Shown here piece by piece: positions 28,747-39,545 of a stretch of 64,000 bases of DNA. A program made the translations under genes and the position numbers. Origin of the DNA: Batrachochytrium dendrobatidis JAM81 (lineage: Eukaryota; Chytridiomycota; Chytridiomycetes; Rhizophydiales); assembly GCF_000203795.2 (NCBI RefSeq), contig NW_006281112.1, positions 62,001 through 126,000 on the forward strand, read 5' to 3'. Below the pieces are notes generated by a model that was given only the letters and a program-made list of their open reading frames with translations, had not been told where the DNA came from and searched no databases. Every line of letters begins with the position of its first letter. Within the stretch, counting starts at the first letter, position 1.

Positions 28747-29457
28747 AAAACGAATACACGTAAAATACAAATATTTAAGCAAGTCTCAAGACTCGTATTG
28801 GTCTGGCATTGTATTTGTTACACGTGGCCAGGCATTTTGGACTAAATATATACCTCATCTACTAAAGCCCGTCCAGGCTGATGCATATTTCTGCCATTAT
28901 ACACAAACTGGTGTAATTTATACCAATTGCAATATCGGATTGAACATGGCATCAAACGCACTCGGTGATTATCGTCTGATCTAAGATGACATGATCACTC
29001 TCTAGCTCATACGTTTGCTAATATTATATACCGACATTTGTGCCTATGCTTTTGGACCGATCCGTCATGTGTCTGTTACCACGCAAATGTTAAACCATAT
29101 GTTGATTCAAATCTGGATACTGTTGGGTTTAAAACTTGACTGTCTTCCGTTCCGTTCCGTTAGCATTATCGTATCAATGTCTGCTGATTCCTACTGATGC
29201 CTACTGATATCTGTCAATGCTGCTTTTGATGTTCGATTATAGATATCTGACAATTGTTGGTGGTTTAACCAAATATCTTGATAATTTGAAGCATTTTTGA
29301 GATACGGTCTTTCAACATTTAGTAGAATTTGGTAGCATTTGGTAGCATTCGACACAATCATGAGCCCAGTTTTTATTTTTTGACGACTACAAACACGCCG
29401 TGTATCTCAGATACAAGTCTGAGCCATGATATTGAATGAGGTTTTGACTCGACCAAA
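28747..29457 (-). repeat. Inverted repeat, right copy of ~710-bp element
   Basis: Reverse complement of 1-709. Its inner edge, 51 bp from the ODAD2 start codon, contains the TTTTACGTGTAT motif (28754-28765, minus orientation), so the repeat either carries or replaced part of the ODAD2 promoter. The two copies bracket about 28 kb of host genes. Confidence 0.9.
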
Positions 29458-29675
29458 CCATTATACCAATTCACAGATATATCAACACAAACCAAGCGTA
29501 ACAGTGTTGATTATATAGCAAGCATAATGGCTGAATATTGTAATCAAGTGGCCAGACATGTATTGATATGAGTTAGCAGTCATATGATACACAAGTATTT
29601 TGGAGTGTTGTAATCAAACTGCACGCTGGAGTGTTGTGTAGCAAACAAAATGTACATTGCCACATTTTAAGGAAA

Positions 29676-29748
29676 GCCCGGCTAGCTCAATCGGTAGAGC
29701 GTGAGACTCTTAATCTCAAGGTTGTGGGTTCGACCCCCACGTCGGGCT
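29676..29748 (+). tRNA. tRNA-Lys (anticodon CTT)
   Basis: A 73-nt cloverleaf without an intron. The acceptor GCCCGGC pairs with GTCGGGC, with a G-T pair near the end. The D arm is GCTC...GAGC, and the anticodon stem TGAGA/TCTCA encloses the loop CTCTTAA, giving anticodon CTT. The T arm GTGGG/CCCAC encloses TTCGACC. CCA is not encoded, as expected for a nuclear gene. Confidence 0.95.
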
Positions 29749-29938
29749 GTTACTTTTGCATTTTACACGTCAATATTTTTACTGTATTGGCTAATAACGT
29801 TTAATGTTTCATTACAACTCGACAGTCGCAGTATGTATTGTTTGGTAATACAATCAAATCTTGTCTGGTAATAGCTCAGTCATGACTCCAAATTCATTGT
29901 ATATTTTCCACCAATATGCCATTGGTAAATAGCACTGA

Positions 29939-30904
29939 CAACATCAAGATGTTTGTAGATTAACGTGGACAAGCGATTGTCATGTCATGCGAATATATTG
30001 TGATGTAAGCCATGCAGCTGAATATACCTGATAGACTGTTGTATTCCATAAACATGGTACTGTCACTCACATTGGTATTCCAAATCTACAAATCTACAAA
30101 TTTAGAAATGCATTTATTGTTTATTATCCATAACACTTGATGAGCAAGCATTCCAAATGCAATTCTTGTTTTTGCATGACAGACAGACGAGTGATCTGAA
30201 AACAGCCATTACAATATACGCATTGTTATCAACTCGCCTCGATAGGAATAAACCAATACTGATTGTCAACAGTAACAGTCAACATGGACAAGGTAACAGA
30301 TCATGTGTGGTATGCGAGTCGGATTGGTTCGAGGTTCCATTGGTAGTTGATGTTACTGCATGATTAAAATACAGGTTTCTGATTGGATGGTAGTGAACAT
30401 CACATATTCCAAATCTAAACAGTCGATTGGTGCAGTGAGATGTTTTGATTGATAAATATATTCTAGTTGCATATTGCAAGTATTGGTGGTTACAAGTTGG
30501 GTTGGTGGGGATTCAACAACGGAGCATTTTGGTATATTGCGATGATTGCCAATATGCTGGTAGCCACAATGATCCATACTATGCCAATAAAATCATGAAA
30601 CCCATCTACCAAGACATACAGCAAGAGTGTTGTGAATTGTAATCCGTTTAATGATTGGCTACAGCCAAAGCAAATGTGTATTCAATATGGATTGGCAACT
30701 CTTTTGTGTTGCAATCGAGTGATGTGTATGTTTGTGGAACGAGTCGCAGCGACAATCTAAATGACAAATAGTTGGTATAGCAATACCCAATCATTCGACC
30801 AAGCAGTGTTTATTACAAGAACTATACAAGTCACCATTCCAGATACAGATACATGTCCAGATCCATGTTCACATCACCATCTAGTTACAGTATAGTTTTT
30901 GAGA
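29939..30904 (+). repeat. 966-bp direct repeat, left copy
   Basis: Matches 39518-40483 in the same orientation, with the same length and only about eight substitutions. The right copy begins in the last codons of a decayed family-B polymerase reading frame, so this block appears to be the downstream tail of that element. Its last 31 bases include the 3' end of the SDR relic on the minus strand. Short ORFs inside are unrecognised. Confidence 0.92.
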
Positions 30905-31640
30905 AATACTCCCCACATACGGTCCCCACCACGCACGCCTACCAGAATGGGATCTAAAACTCGCATGGCGGCATCCCATTCGTCAAGAGGTGGAGGAGCA
31001 TTTTCTCGTTTCTCCCACTGCTCAACTGGATTTTCATCAGTAATCCATCCAGTATCAACAGCAGTCATGAAGATATTCAATGCAGCAAGACCTGCAGCAG
31101 ATGTGCGTGTCATCATATTGAGTGATGCTTTAGCCATGTTACTGTGTGGATGAAAAACAGTTTTAGGCCGATAAAACTGGCCTTCCATGGCACTTACATT
31201 GACAATGTACTTGTCATAGGAAGACTTTATACTGGTATCTTCACTGACATCCGAGGCAGTAGCTGATGTTTCGGAAATAACAGGATTTCCAGTGGCTTCC
31301 ATTAATGATTTCAGTTCGGAAATAAGAACCCATGGAGCAAATGCATTGATAACATGGCATTCAAGCATTTCTACAGTAGAAATCTGTCCAATTTGCATAG
31401 TCCATGAGTTTTGAGAGCGAAGATCGATTTGCTGATCATCACGATCGAGTCGCCCATCTGGAAAATGTGTTGTATCTGCAGCTGCATCTTCTTCAGTAAG
31501 CGAGATCTGCGACAAGGCAGCAGATGTATTTACGGATGCCAAAGACTGGCGTGTACCCAATGCAGGCAAAGCAAGACTATATTCTGTAATCTGGTTAAAA
31601 GAGTCGCAGGACGCTGAGCAGTATATGTAGAGCACCAAAT
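30874..31640 (-). pseudogene. 5'-truncated short-chain dehydrogenase/reductase
   Basis: The frame encodes only the C-terminal part of a large SDR. It includes VNVSAMEGQFYRPKTVFHPH with TNMAKASLN-like text (catalytic-helix region, here SNMAKASLNMMTRTSA), then VDTGWITDENP, PPPLDEWDAAMRVLDPI and FLKNYTVTRW at the stop. The nucleotide-binding Rossmann N-terminus with its Gly-rich motif is absent. An acceptor-like AG before EYSLALPAL suggests the surviving part begins as an internal exon. The break lies just before the palindrome starting at ~31678, so insertion of that element probably removed the 5' half. The complete SDR at 50.1 kb is a different, smaller subfamily. Confidence 0.7.
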
Positions 31641-31697
31641 GATATCATTTTTAAACCGATATTTACAACCAGTTTTAAACATGGAAAAGAGACTTGT

Positions 31698-32036
31698 TCA
31701 TTCAGAGTAGATTAACAAGTGATTTCCACAACGGTGAACATGATTGACATGATACCGAGTTGTCCCACCACAGTGTAAAAAGACTGCACTATCAGTTCCA
31801 CGATCATTGGTAGCAACATCATCATTACTGGAATCTGAATGTGTCATCAATTGATGAGAGATTGTTGGTTGACAAACTGTCTCACTGCAATGGAAAGAGA
31901 CATTTGAGTTGCTTTCATTATTGCTTGAATTCAAAGGTGTCAACATCAACTGTTGGTATTCACACTCACTACAATGACAACTATTGCTGTAACAGAAACC
32001 AGTCTCTTGTAATGAATACACAATTTTATTGAACAT
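31698..32036 (-). CDS. Small Cys/His-rich ORF overlapping the HNH stop
   Basis: About 112 codons, starting MFNKIVYSLQETGFC. Its ATG lies 8 bases before the HNH stop codon, in another frame, so the two ORFs overlap by 11 nt. Cys/His clusters (CYSNSCHCSEC, FHCSETVC, then HCGGTTRYHVNHVHRC) suggest metal binding. The family is unknown. The right arm has the same ORF broken by a 2-nt deletion. Whether it is translated in a eukaryote, through splicing, reinitiation or frameshifting, cannot be told. Confidence 0.45.
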   Translation of the reverse strand: MFNKIVYSLQETGFCYSNSCHCSECEYQQLMLTPLNSSNNESNSNVSFHCSETVCQPTISHQLMTHSDSSNDDVATNDRGTDSAVFLHCGGTTRYHVNHVHRCGNHLLIYSE

Positions 32037-33069
32037 TTTCAATAATCAAAGTAGCACTTGAGTCCATCCATTTTTCGATGCTCTTACTCCGGTAATCTAC
32101 AGGAGTACAGCCATCGTCATCATCATATGGACAACATTCATCATCAAACTCCGCACCACCAGCCATACGCCAAATAAGACACGCTGCCCTGTGGAACTCT
32201 AGTGCGTTCCTGTTTGGCTGCAGAGTTGGATCGCCAAGAACAAAGTACAGCGCCATCTCGCCATTAGATTCGACTGCTTGTCGATTATCATCCATAAATT
32301 CCTGATTATCCTGTCGGCTTCCCTTTAGTGTCTTTATAGCCCGTCTCCAATCCTTGTGCTTGTCATCGTTCAGGAGAACTGAATGGTTGACTACCTTGAC
32401 CACCAGTTTGTTATCCACCACATCCACGTATCGCTCCAGTTTATCAAATTGGTCGTGACACTTGATACACAGCAACAGTCCGTTTTGGACTTGATGTTTC
32501 TGCGCTAGACCAGCTCGTAACAGGATAAGAGATTCATCATATGCTACCCCAATGTTCTTTTGGGCGATGATGTGTGCTCCTTGCAAGGACAGCTTATCCC
32601 AGCAAAACAAGCAGACTCTGTCTCTTTCCTCGACAGCATTCTTCAAGTCCCTGTGAGACAGCTCACTCTCTTTTGGGACATTGCTTATATTTCTAGCCGA
32701 GTTGGTTCTTGATGGTGCCCTTGAAGAAGCTGGAGTGTGGCAGCTGGATGAGCTGTTGTAATTTTTGTGGAATGGCAGTATGTAGTACTCAAACATCTCG
32801 TCAATGAATGTACGAGGATGCTCTGAGTCTGCCAACTGGACCTTGGTTGAGAACTGCTGCTGCTCTGCAAATTGGTTGGCAGCCAGCAGGTCGTGCAACT
32901 GAGTGGTGTGCGAGGTTTCTCCCTCTTGGATGATGCCCAAGAAGAAACCTCGTTTGTTGTCATCCTGCCATTCAGACTTGGCTCTCTGTGTTGGCAGGTC
33001 TGAGGTGTGAATGTTGTAGTATCCATTCAACAGTTGTGTTGCTGCTGCTTTTGTTGTTTCAATATTCAT
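32026..33069 (-). CDS. HNH endonuclease-like protein, left copy
   Basis: Intronless, 347 aa from ATG at 33069; a longer frame upstream has no ATG. The N-terminal ~130 residues (FFLGIIQEGETSHTTQLHD) are unrecognised and are followed by a Ser-rich linker. Then comes an HNH nuclease core: DRVCLFCWDKLSLQGAHII, in which a CxxC and an AHIIAQK motif supply zinc and catalytic ligands, then QNGLLLCIKCHDQFDKLE with the Asn, the second CxxC and the last His. This spacing matches the HNH_2 type often seen in fungal genomes, alone or fused to other domains. The C-terminus has a conserved tail (YFVLGDPTLQPNRNALEFH). No nuclear-localisation or secretion signal is evident. Mobile or effector role is inference. 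Confidence 0.75.
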   Translation of the reverse strand: MNIETTKAAATQLLNGYYNIHTSDLPTQRAKSEWQDDNKRGFFLGIIQEGETSHTTQLHDLLAANQFAEQQQFSTKVQLADSEHPRTFIDEMFEYYILPFHKNYNSSSSCHTPASSRAPSRTNSARNISNVPKESELSHRDLKNAVEERDRVCLFCWDKLSLQGAHIIAQKNIGVAYDESLILLRAGLAQKHQVQNGLLLCIKCHDQFDKLERYVDVVDNKLVVKVVNHSVLLNDDKHKDWRRAIKTLKGSRQDNQEFMDDNRQAVESNGEMALYFVLGDPTLQPNRNALEFHRAACLIWRMAGGAEFDDECCPYDDDDGCTPVDYRSKSIEKWMDSSATLIIENVQ

Positions 33070-33528
33070 TCGATGTTGTTTTTTGGAGGGAAAGAAAATG
33101 AAACTCGAACCAACAAAATAAGCGCAGTCATCAATCAAATTGGATAATATCCATCAATAATCTTTTAGACTCGTACAGTTTGTACAGTGTTGTCATAAAA
33201 GTCATGGTTTGACACATTTTCATCAAGTTATCAGTGAGTATCAGTGAATATCGACCAACAAAACTGGTCTCGTTGGTCGATATACTACTATAGTGTAGTC
33301 AATTGAATGATAGTATTGACACTTGACTAGTCACTAATACATGTGAATACATGACAAATGCTTAATTTGACTGTGATTTCACACAAGAATGCTTAATTTG
33401 ATAATATTCAGAGCATGTGAATTTGAATACATTCTTCACACAATATCGAGTTTGAATGTGAGACAATCATGTTTGGCTGTTTGATCTTTTTTTGTTTCGT
33501 TTTGCTTCTTTCAATAAACTCCGAAATG

Positions 33529-33621
33529 GCTAGCAAAAAGTTCCTTGTGGTCATTTTTCATAAACTGTCTCGATAGGCACTGGAGAGTTGTCAAAATATC
33601 TGATGTAAATTCTTTGTTGGT
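33529..33621. other. 93-bp spacer at palindrome centre
   Basis: Unique sequence between the two arms. With ~450-540 bp of arm on each side, it forms the divergent promoter region of the two HNH genes. No motif is recognised. Confidence 0.7.
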
Positions 33622-34072
33622 CATTTCGGAGTTTATTGAAAGAAACGAAACAAAAGATCAAACAATCAAACATGATTGTCTCACATTCAAACTCGATATT
33701 ATGTGAAGAATGTATTCAAATTCACATGCTCTGAATATTATCAAATTAAGCATTCTTGTGTGAAATCACAGTCAAATTAAGCATTTGTCATGTATTCACA
33801 TGTATTAGTGACTAGTCAAGTGTCAATACCATCATTCAATTGACTACACTATAGTAGTATATCGACCAACGAGACCAGTTTTGCTGACTGATATTCACTG
33901 ATACTCACTGATAACTTGATGAAAATGTGTCAAACCATGACTTTTATGACAACACTGTACAAACTGTACGAGTCTAAAAGATTATTGATGGATATTATCC
34001 AATTTGATTGATGACTGCGCTTATTTTGTTGGTTCGAGTTTCATTTTCTTTCCCTCCAAAAAACAACATCGA

Positions 34073-35119
34073 ATGAATATTGAAACAACAAAAGCAGCAG
34101 CAACACAACTGTTGAATGGATACTACAACATTCACACCTCAGACCTGCCAACACAGAGAGCCAAGTCTGAATGGCAGGATGACAACAAACGAGGTTTCTT
34201 CTTGGGCATCATCCAAGAGGGAGAAACCTCGCACACCACTCAGTTGCACGACCTGCTGGCTGCCAACCAATTTGCAGAGCAGCAGCAGTTCTCAACCAAG
34301 GTCCAGTTGGCAGACTCAGAGCATCCTCGTACATTCATTGACGAGATGTTTGAGTACTACATACTGCCATTCCACAAAAATTACAACAGCTCATCCAGCT
34401 GCCACACTCCAGCTTCTTCAAGGGCACCATCAAGAACCAACTCGGCTAGAAATATAAGCAATGTCCCAAAAGAGAGTGAGCTGTCTCACAGGGACTTGAA
34501 GAATGCTGTCGAGGAAAGAGACAGAGTCTGCTTGTTTTGCTGGGATAAGCTGTCCTTGCAAGGAGCACACATCATCGCCCAAAAGAACATTGGAGTAGCG
34601 TACAACGAATCTCCTATCCTGTTACGAGCTGGTCTAGCGCAGAAACATCAAGTCCAAAACGGACTGTTGCTGTGTATCAAGTGTCACGACCAATTTGATA
34701 AACTGGAGCGATACGTGGATGTGGTGGATAACAAACTGGTGGTCAAGGTAGTCAACCATTCAGTTCTCCTGAACGATGACAAGCACATGAATTGGATCGA
34801 GGCAATTGAAAGCCTCAAAGACACCCGTTTTGGAAAACAAAGAAGGCTTCCAGAGTTCAGCAATCGACAAGCAGTCGAATCTAATGGCGAGATGGCGCTG
34901 TACTTTGTTCTTGGCGATCCAACTCTGCAGCCAAACAGGAACGCACTAGAGTTCCACAGGGCAGCGTGTCTTATTTGGCGTATGGCTGGTGGTGCGGAGT
35001 TTGATGATGAATGTTGTCCATATGATGACGATGGCTGTACTCCTGTAGATTACCGGAGTAAGAGCATCGAAAAATGGATGGACTCAAGTGCTACTTTGAT
35101 TATTGAAAATGTTCAATAA
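34073..35119 (+). CDS. HNH endonuclease-like protein, right copy
   Basis: 348 aa, nearly identical to the left copy, including all HNH and Cys residues (CLFC, AHIIAQK, NGLLLC, CIKCHDQ). Differences concentrate in one tract: after LLNDDKH this copy reads MNWIEAIESLKDTRFGKQ where the left reads KDWRRAIKTLKGSRQDNQ. Outside it there are only a few changes (AYNESPIL versus AYDESLIL, and one fewer Asp near the end). Both copies are intact, so either could be active. Confidence 0.75.
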   Translation: MNIETTKAAATQLLNGYYNIHTSDLPTQRAKSEWQDDNKRGFFLGIIQEGETSHTTQLHDLLAANQFAEQQQFSTKVQLADSEHPRTFIDEMFEYYILPFHKNYNSSSSCHTPASSRAPSRTNSARNISNVPKESELSHRDLKNAVEERDRVCLFCWDKLSLQGAHIIAQKNIGVAYNESPILLRAGLAQKHQVQNGLLLCIKCHDQFDKLERYVDVVDNKLVVKVVNHSVLLNDDKHMNWIEAIESLKDTRFGKQRRLPEFSNRQAVESNGEMALYFVLGDPTLQPNRNALEFHRAACLIWRMAGGAEFDDECCPYDDDGCTPVDYRSKSIEKWMDSSATLIIENVQ

Positions 35120-35445
35120 AATTGTGTATTCATTACAAGAGACTGGTTTCTGTTACAGCAATAGTTGTCATTGTAGTGAGTGTGAATACCAACAGTTGAT
35201 GTTGACACTTGAATTCAAGCAATAATGAAAGCAACTCAAATGTCTCTTTCCATTGCAGTGAGACAGTTTGTCAACCAACAATCTCTCATCAATTGACGAC
35301 ACATTCAGATTCCAGTGATGATGATGTTGCTACCAATGATCGTGGAACTGATAGTGCAGTCTTTTTACACTGTGGTGGGACAACTCGGTATCATGTCAAT
35401 CATGTCCATCGTTGTGGAAACCACTTGTTAATCTACTCTGAATGA
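35109..35445 (+). pseudogene. Frameshifted copy of the small Cys/His-rich ORF
   Basis: Starts like the left-arm ORF, with ATG overlapping the HNH stop. A 2-nt deletion near 35211 relative to the left arm shifts the frame and ends it early; the rest remains recognisable (FHCSETVC, HCGGTTRYHVNHVHRC) in the other frame. Confidence 0.55.
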
Positions 35446-35466
35446 ACAACTTTCTTTTCCATGTTC

Positions 35467-35985
35467 AATCAATGTATCTTTATATCTGCTTGAATAAAGC
35501 ACTTGTTGTGATTGTTTCTATTTATTGTTCTGGAATTGTGTTTTTGCTTTCTTTATCCTTTTTTACTCTCCTTTTCGAGATCGGAATTCAATGAATAGTA
35601 CTATCTGTATGTTTTCTGGTCTTTATCCTTGTTTCTTTGATAATAATCTCGATGCCATTGTCACAATTGCTCATTTTCATTTGGGTTGCAATGATTCCAA
35701 TTCCGTATGCGTTCAAGATATTCATTGTGGGTATTGATTTCGAAATTCATTGTATAGTATTACCCAACACAATAATTTCATGTAAATACATTAGTCTTTT
35801 CATGTAGCGGTTCAAGAGTATACTCCACTAACTCGATAACTTCACGCTTGTTACGATCTCCATTTGAGATATTTAAATGGATTATATTCGAATTCAGATT
35901 AAAGCCGGGAATATATTTCTTGGGATAGATACATGACTGAAAATAAAATGACAATCAGCCATCCATTTACAAAAAAATATTTGCA
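35467..35985. other. Non-coding stretch between palindrome and polymerase relic
   Basis: AT-rich, no recognisable gene. Short frames without similarity. Confidence 0.4.
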
Positions 35986-38900
35986 ATGTGCAATCTGCTA
36001 CATTGGCATATTCTCACATCTAATTCAGTGCTTCTAATGCTTTTATATTTTGATATGTCAGAAATGTGTTGTCAAAATGGACTGAGATATTCAGCTTGTA
36101 GAACTAGCTTACTCTTCAACAAGCAACTTGAAAATCAGATTCTTTTTGGGAAATGCAAACATTCTTGTCCAATGAACAGTTTGAAGTGGGATATTGATTC
36201 CCACTCGGAAATCTGCGCTTACGCTCCACAGCAATCAAAACATTGGATATTGGTTTGGTGTTCAATTCGGGTATATACTGCAAAATGTAGCGACCAAAGA
36301 AACAATTCAGTTTAATCCATCTGGTAGTACTTCATTTTTCAATGCAAACTGCCATTGATTAATACATCAGTTGATAGTATTCTGGAACAACTAACTGGCG
36401 ACGATATCATTGACCGACTGAAACGTCGAATTCAAAGTGGAGCGTTGAGAGCATATATGAGTACGTTCTTTTGTCGACTCCACTACGTGAAATGTCTGCT
36501 GGTTCACCATTAGTATTGCCAGATTTCATCAAAAACACCAAATATTGTGTCATTTGAAGATGCACCCAATAATCTTTGGTTCTGGTATTGTCTTGCTCAT
36601 GATAGAAATGCCAGAAAAAGATGACATAGATTGTCAAGAAATGCCAGAGTTGTTTCACGATTACTACGGCATCAAGATAAATAAAGATTATTCTGGGATT
36701 GACGTTAAACACCCGAATGATATTGAAAAACATTATTCTGTAAGCATCAATGTGTACAGATTCAACAGCAACAAACCAATGATGAAAAGACATTCAGATA
36801 AACACTACAAACAAATATGGATCACAGACATATATACCAATTTAAAACTCATACTCATCACTTGTATTGTATCAAAAACATCAACCAATTGACCAAAGTC
36901 TTTGAATGTGCTGAATGCCATACATTTGAGTGAGTTCAAGAAATCAACCGATACTTGTTAATGTGTAATCAGGGCAAACCAAAGATACTATTCGATAATG
37001 GAAACTATCAACCCAAGACTGGTGTTTTTGACATGTTTGAAGCAAATACGGTGTGTGCTGCTCAAGATCTGAGACACTGTCCTTGTTTCATTTCATTTCC
37101 TATGATTTCCTATAATTTCAATGATTTCGAAACTTGGTTAAAGCATTGTCAATTGGATACAGATTCAAAGTTGCAGTATCTTGTAATACACGAGTTGTCA
37201 AGCATCAGTTTTATGGGCAGTGAGAAATCAACCCCAGAGCTCATTCATGTAGATGGAACGAGTGAAAAAGCATTGGATGTAACGATGATCAAGATGATCA
37301 AGATGAATAACATACAAATGAAATATCTACATGATCTGTATCCAAGTACACAGAGTTGTTTATATATATTGATAGGTTTGAAGTTGTCAAGGCATGAAAG
37401 TCGTTGCGCAACAAATTGCTGGAATGGCTGGATGTGTTGCCAGTATACGACTTCAACTTGGGTTCATATGATATTAATGCCATCAAGAAATATCTCACGC
37501 AAGTCCTGATAAAGCACACAAAAGCATGGCAACGTTTCCAAATACGAACAGTTGTGGATTCGTAGCATTGAGCAAGAATTGGGTCGGGACATTGAACAGA
37601 ACAAAACGATTGCAAAGTACAATGTAGACGGCTATGATGACAAAACGAATACTGTGAGTTCAACGGATGCTTTTTTCATGGTTGTAATAGGTGATACAAG
37701 TCTGATGATATTACCCATTGACGGGTGATCGATGAATATCTTGTATCAAACGACCATGCAAAATCAAGCACATCTCACAAGCAAATGGGTTACAAAGTTG
37801 AATGTTTGGGGATGCGAATTTCAACTTTCGGAAACACTGAAATGGACAGCATCATCAAATGTAACAATAACTACCAAATGATTTCAAACAGGTCGTTTAC
37901 ATTCAAAGACATTCTATCATACTTGTCACCCAATACCTCACAGTACCTCACAGTACATCCATGGACCAGTTCTTGACAGTATTCGATACTGAAATGCAAA
38001 TGGGTGTATTTACCCAGAGTAGCCCAGAATATATACAAGTATGTCGACGAATATCCAGATTTGGGACCATATACTGTGAATGTGATTGAGCACGTCAAAC
38101 ATTGACATATTCCATCCAGGAAATGGTTCGGTAATGATATAAAGTGCAAAGCCGTACCAACATTGGTTTACAATGAGATCGTCAACAACACCAATATATT
38201 CGATATACTGAATGACTACAACAACTTGAACGTAAACCCACGACAGAAGCAACCAAAATGCGTTGCTATTTGATCCAATACTTGAATCTGGATATCCATA
38301 AACATGACATTCCAATTACAGGATGAGCATTGACATACCACTGGAAAATGAATAATAAATACTGTGAATGTCAACTATTCAAGCGCAATAATGTGTTGTG
38401 TCATACATACATATACAATGTCGTTGGACCATCAAGCATCGTATTGCATCATTATCATGGACAAGACAGGACAAGAACAAGACGAGATAAGCTCTGTCGA
38501 CAAATTCTGTGATATAATGCTAATGCCTTGTATATATGTCATTGGTCAAGACATGCTATGCGGTAACCATCAGGTCATGGAGCTGTACCGTAACATCATC
38601 AAACATGTCATGACAGAATCACTATTTGGTGTTATTGAATGTGACATTACCGTGCCGAATCAACTCTGGAATGTCTTTGCCGAGATGCCGCCAATATTCA
38701 ACAATGTGGGACTTGTGTTCAACGATATATGCGCTGAACCACAAGATCGGGTAAACCCAAACTACAAGTGTAACAAACTAATTGACAGTTTCTTTGGAAA
38801 TAAAGTGTTATTCCATACAGTTGCTAAAATGGTACGTGAATAAATGTTTGGATGTTTCCAGTGTAGCTTGTACTGTAAAATACAAGTGTAACACACTGTT

Positions 38901-39545
38901 CAATGCATTCATGGATCATGTTTCGAATGACATGCGAGCTGGAGATACCAATCAAGCCTACACACTACATGAGAAATGATGTAATTGATTGACAATTCAT
39001 CATACGGGAAATGTATTGCAAACTTCCTGAAACACAAAACAGTCAAGATGGTGAATGTGGACAACTATATCAAGAATGTTGGACAAGCCAATTATACTGT
39101 GCATCAAGATATTAATAAAGGTGATGAAATCCGTTTTAAAAAGACATTATTCAAACAAAGCTGTCCAGTTCAGATCGGCCTTGCTGTGTATCAGTTGGCA
39201 AAGCTGTGAATGCTTCAGTTTTACCATGACTTTGTCAACTATTGCATTGATCAAAGTGACCATCAATACTGTATCATGGACACTGATTGTGCGTATTTTG
39301 GTATATCCAGCGGCAAGTTGGAACATGTCATTAAACCACATCTGATGGATGAATTCCAAAAAACAAACATCCATGGCTGGAATACAAATGATACGGTATT
39401 ATGGCATTAGCAAGCGAGATGCACTATTGTATGGGTGAAAAAACAAGGTTAGTACCAAAAGAATCAACAAGAAACGATAATCGCGAAACAGAAATACTTG
39501 AATGCTCTACGAGGCGGCAACATCAAGATGTTTGTAGATTAACGT
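35986..39545 (+). pseudogene. Decayed family-B DNA polymerase (mobile-element or virus type)
   Basis: Fragments in shifting frames together follow the protein-primed type-B polymerase fold. From 5' to 3' they include RLKRRIQSGALRAYMS, a region near 36600-36900 with EMPELFHDYYGIKINKD, the motif B/palm neighbourhood IDNSSYGKCIANF (about 38985), and MDTDCAYFGIS (about 39280), where the usual DTDS catalytic motif reads DTDC. The 3' end lies at about 39545. Many stops and frameshifts show it is dead. Such polymerases belong to Polinton/Maverick-like elements, linear plasmids and some DNA viruses; I cannot decide among them because no capsid, integrase or packaging ATPase was recognised. The 35986-36380 part is less certain. 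Confidence 0.7.

Larger units (their letters stand above)
31678..33528 (+). repeat. Left arm of a ~3.8-kb palindrome (HNH element)
   Basis: Reverse complement of 33622-35466 with a 93-bp unique spacer at the centre. Arms are about 1.85 kb and near-identical except for one short divergent tract inside the HNH gene and small indels. Each arm carries an HNH nuclease gene pointing outward and a small overlapping downstream ORF. Confidence 0.92.
33622..35466 (-). repeat. Right arm of the HNH palindrome
   Basis: Mirror of 31678-33528. The outer end matches the left arm up to the sequence around CATGGAAAAG. Small differences include a point change in the promoter-proximal part and a short deletion downstream of the HNH gene. 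Confidence 0.92.

Noticed and set aside
30157..30642. 65-74 codon ORFs inside the direct repeats
   Set aside because: Short, overlapping on both strands, and without recognisable domains. Treated as chance frames in the element tail.
37725..38315. Separate small genes on either strand in the polymerase region
   Set aside because: Their frames overlap the decayed polymerase and lack independent similarity or splice structure.
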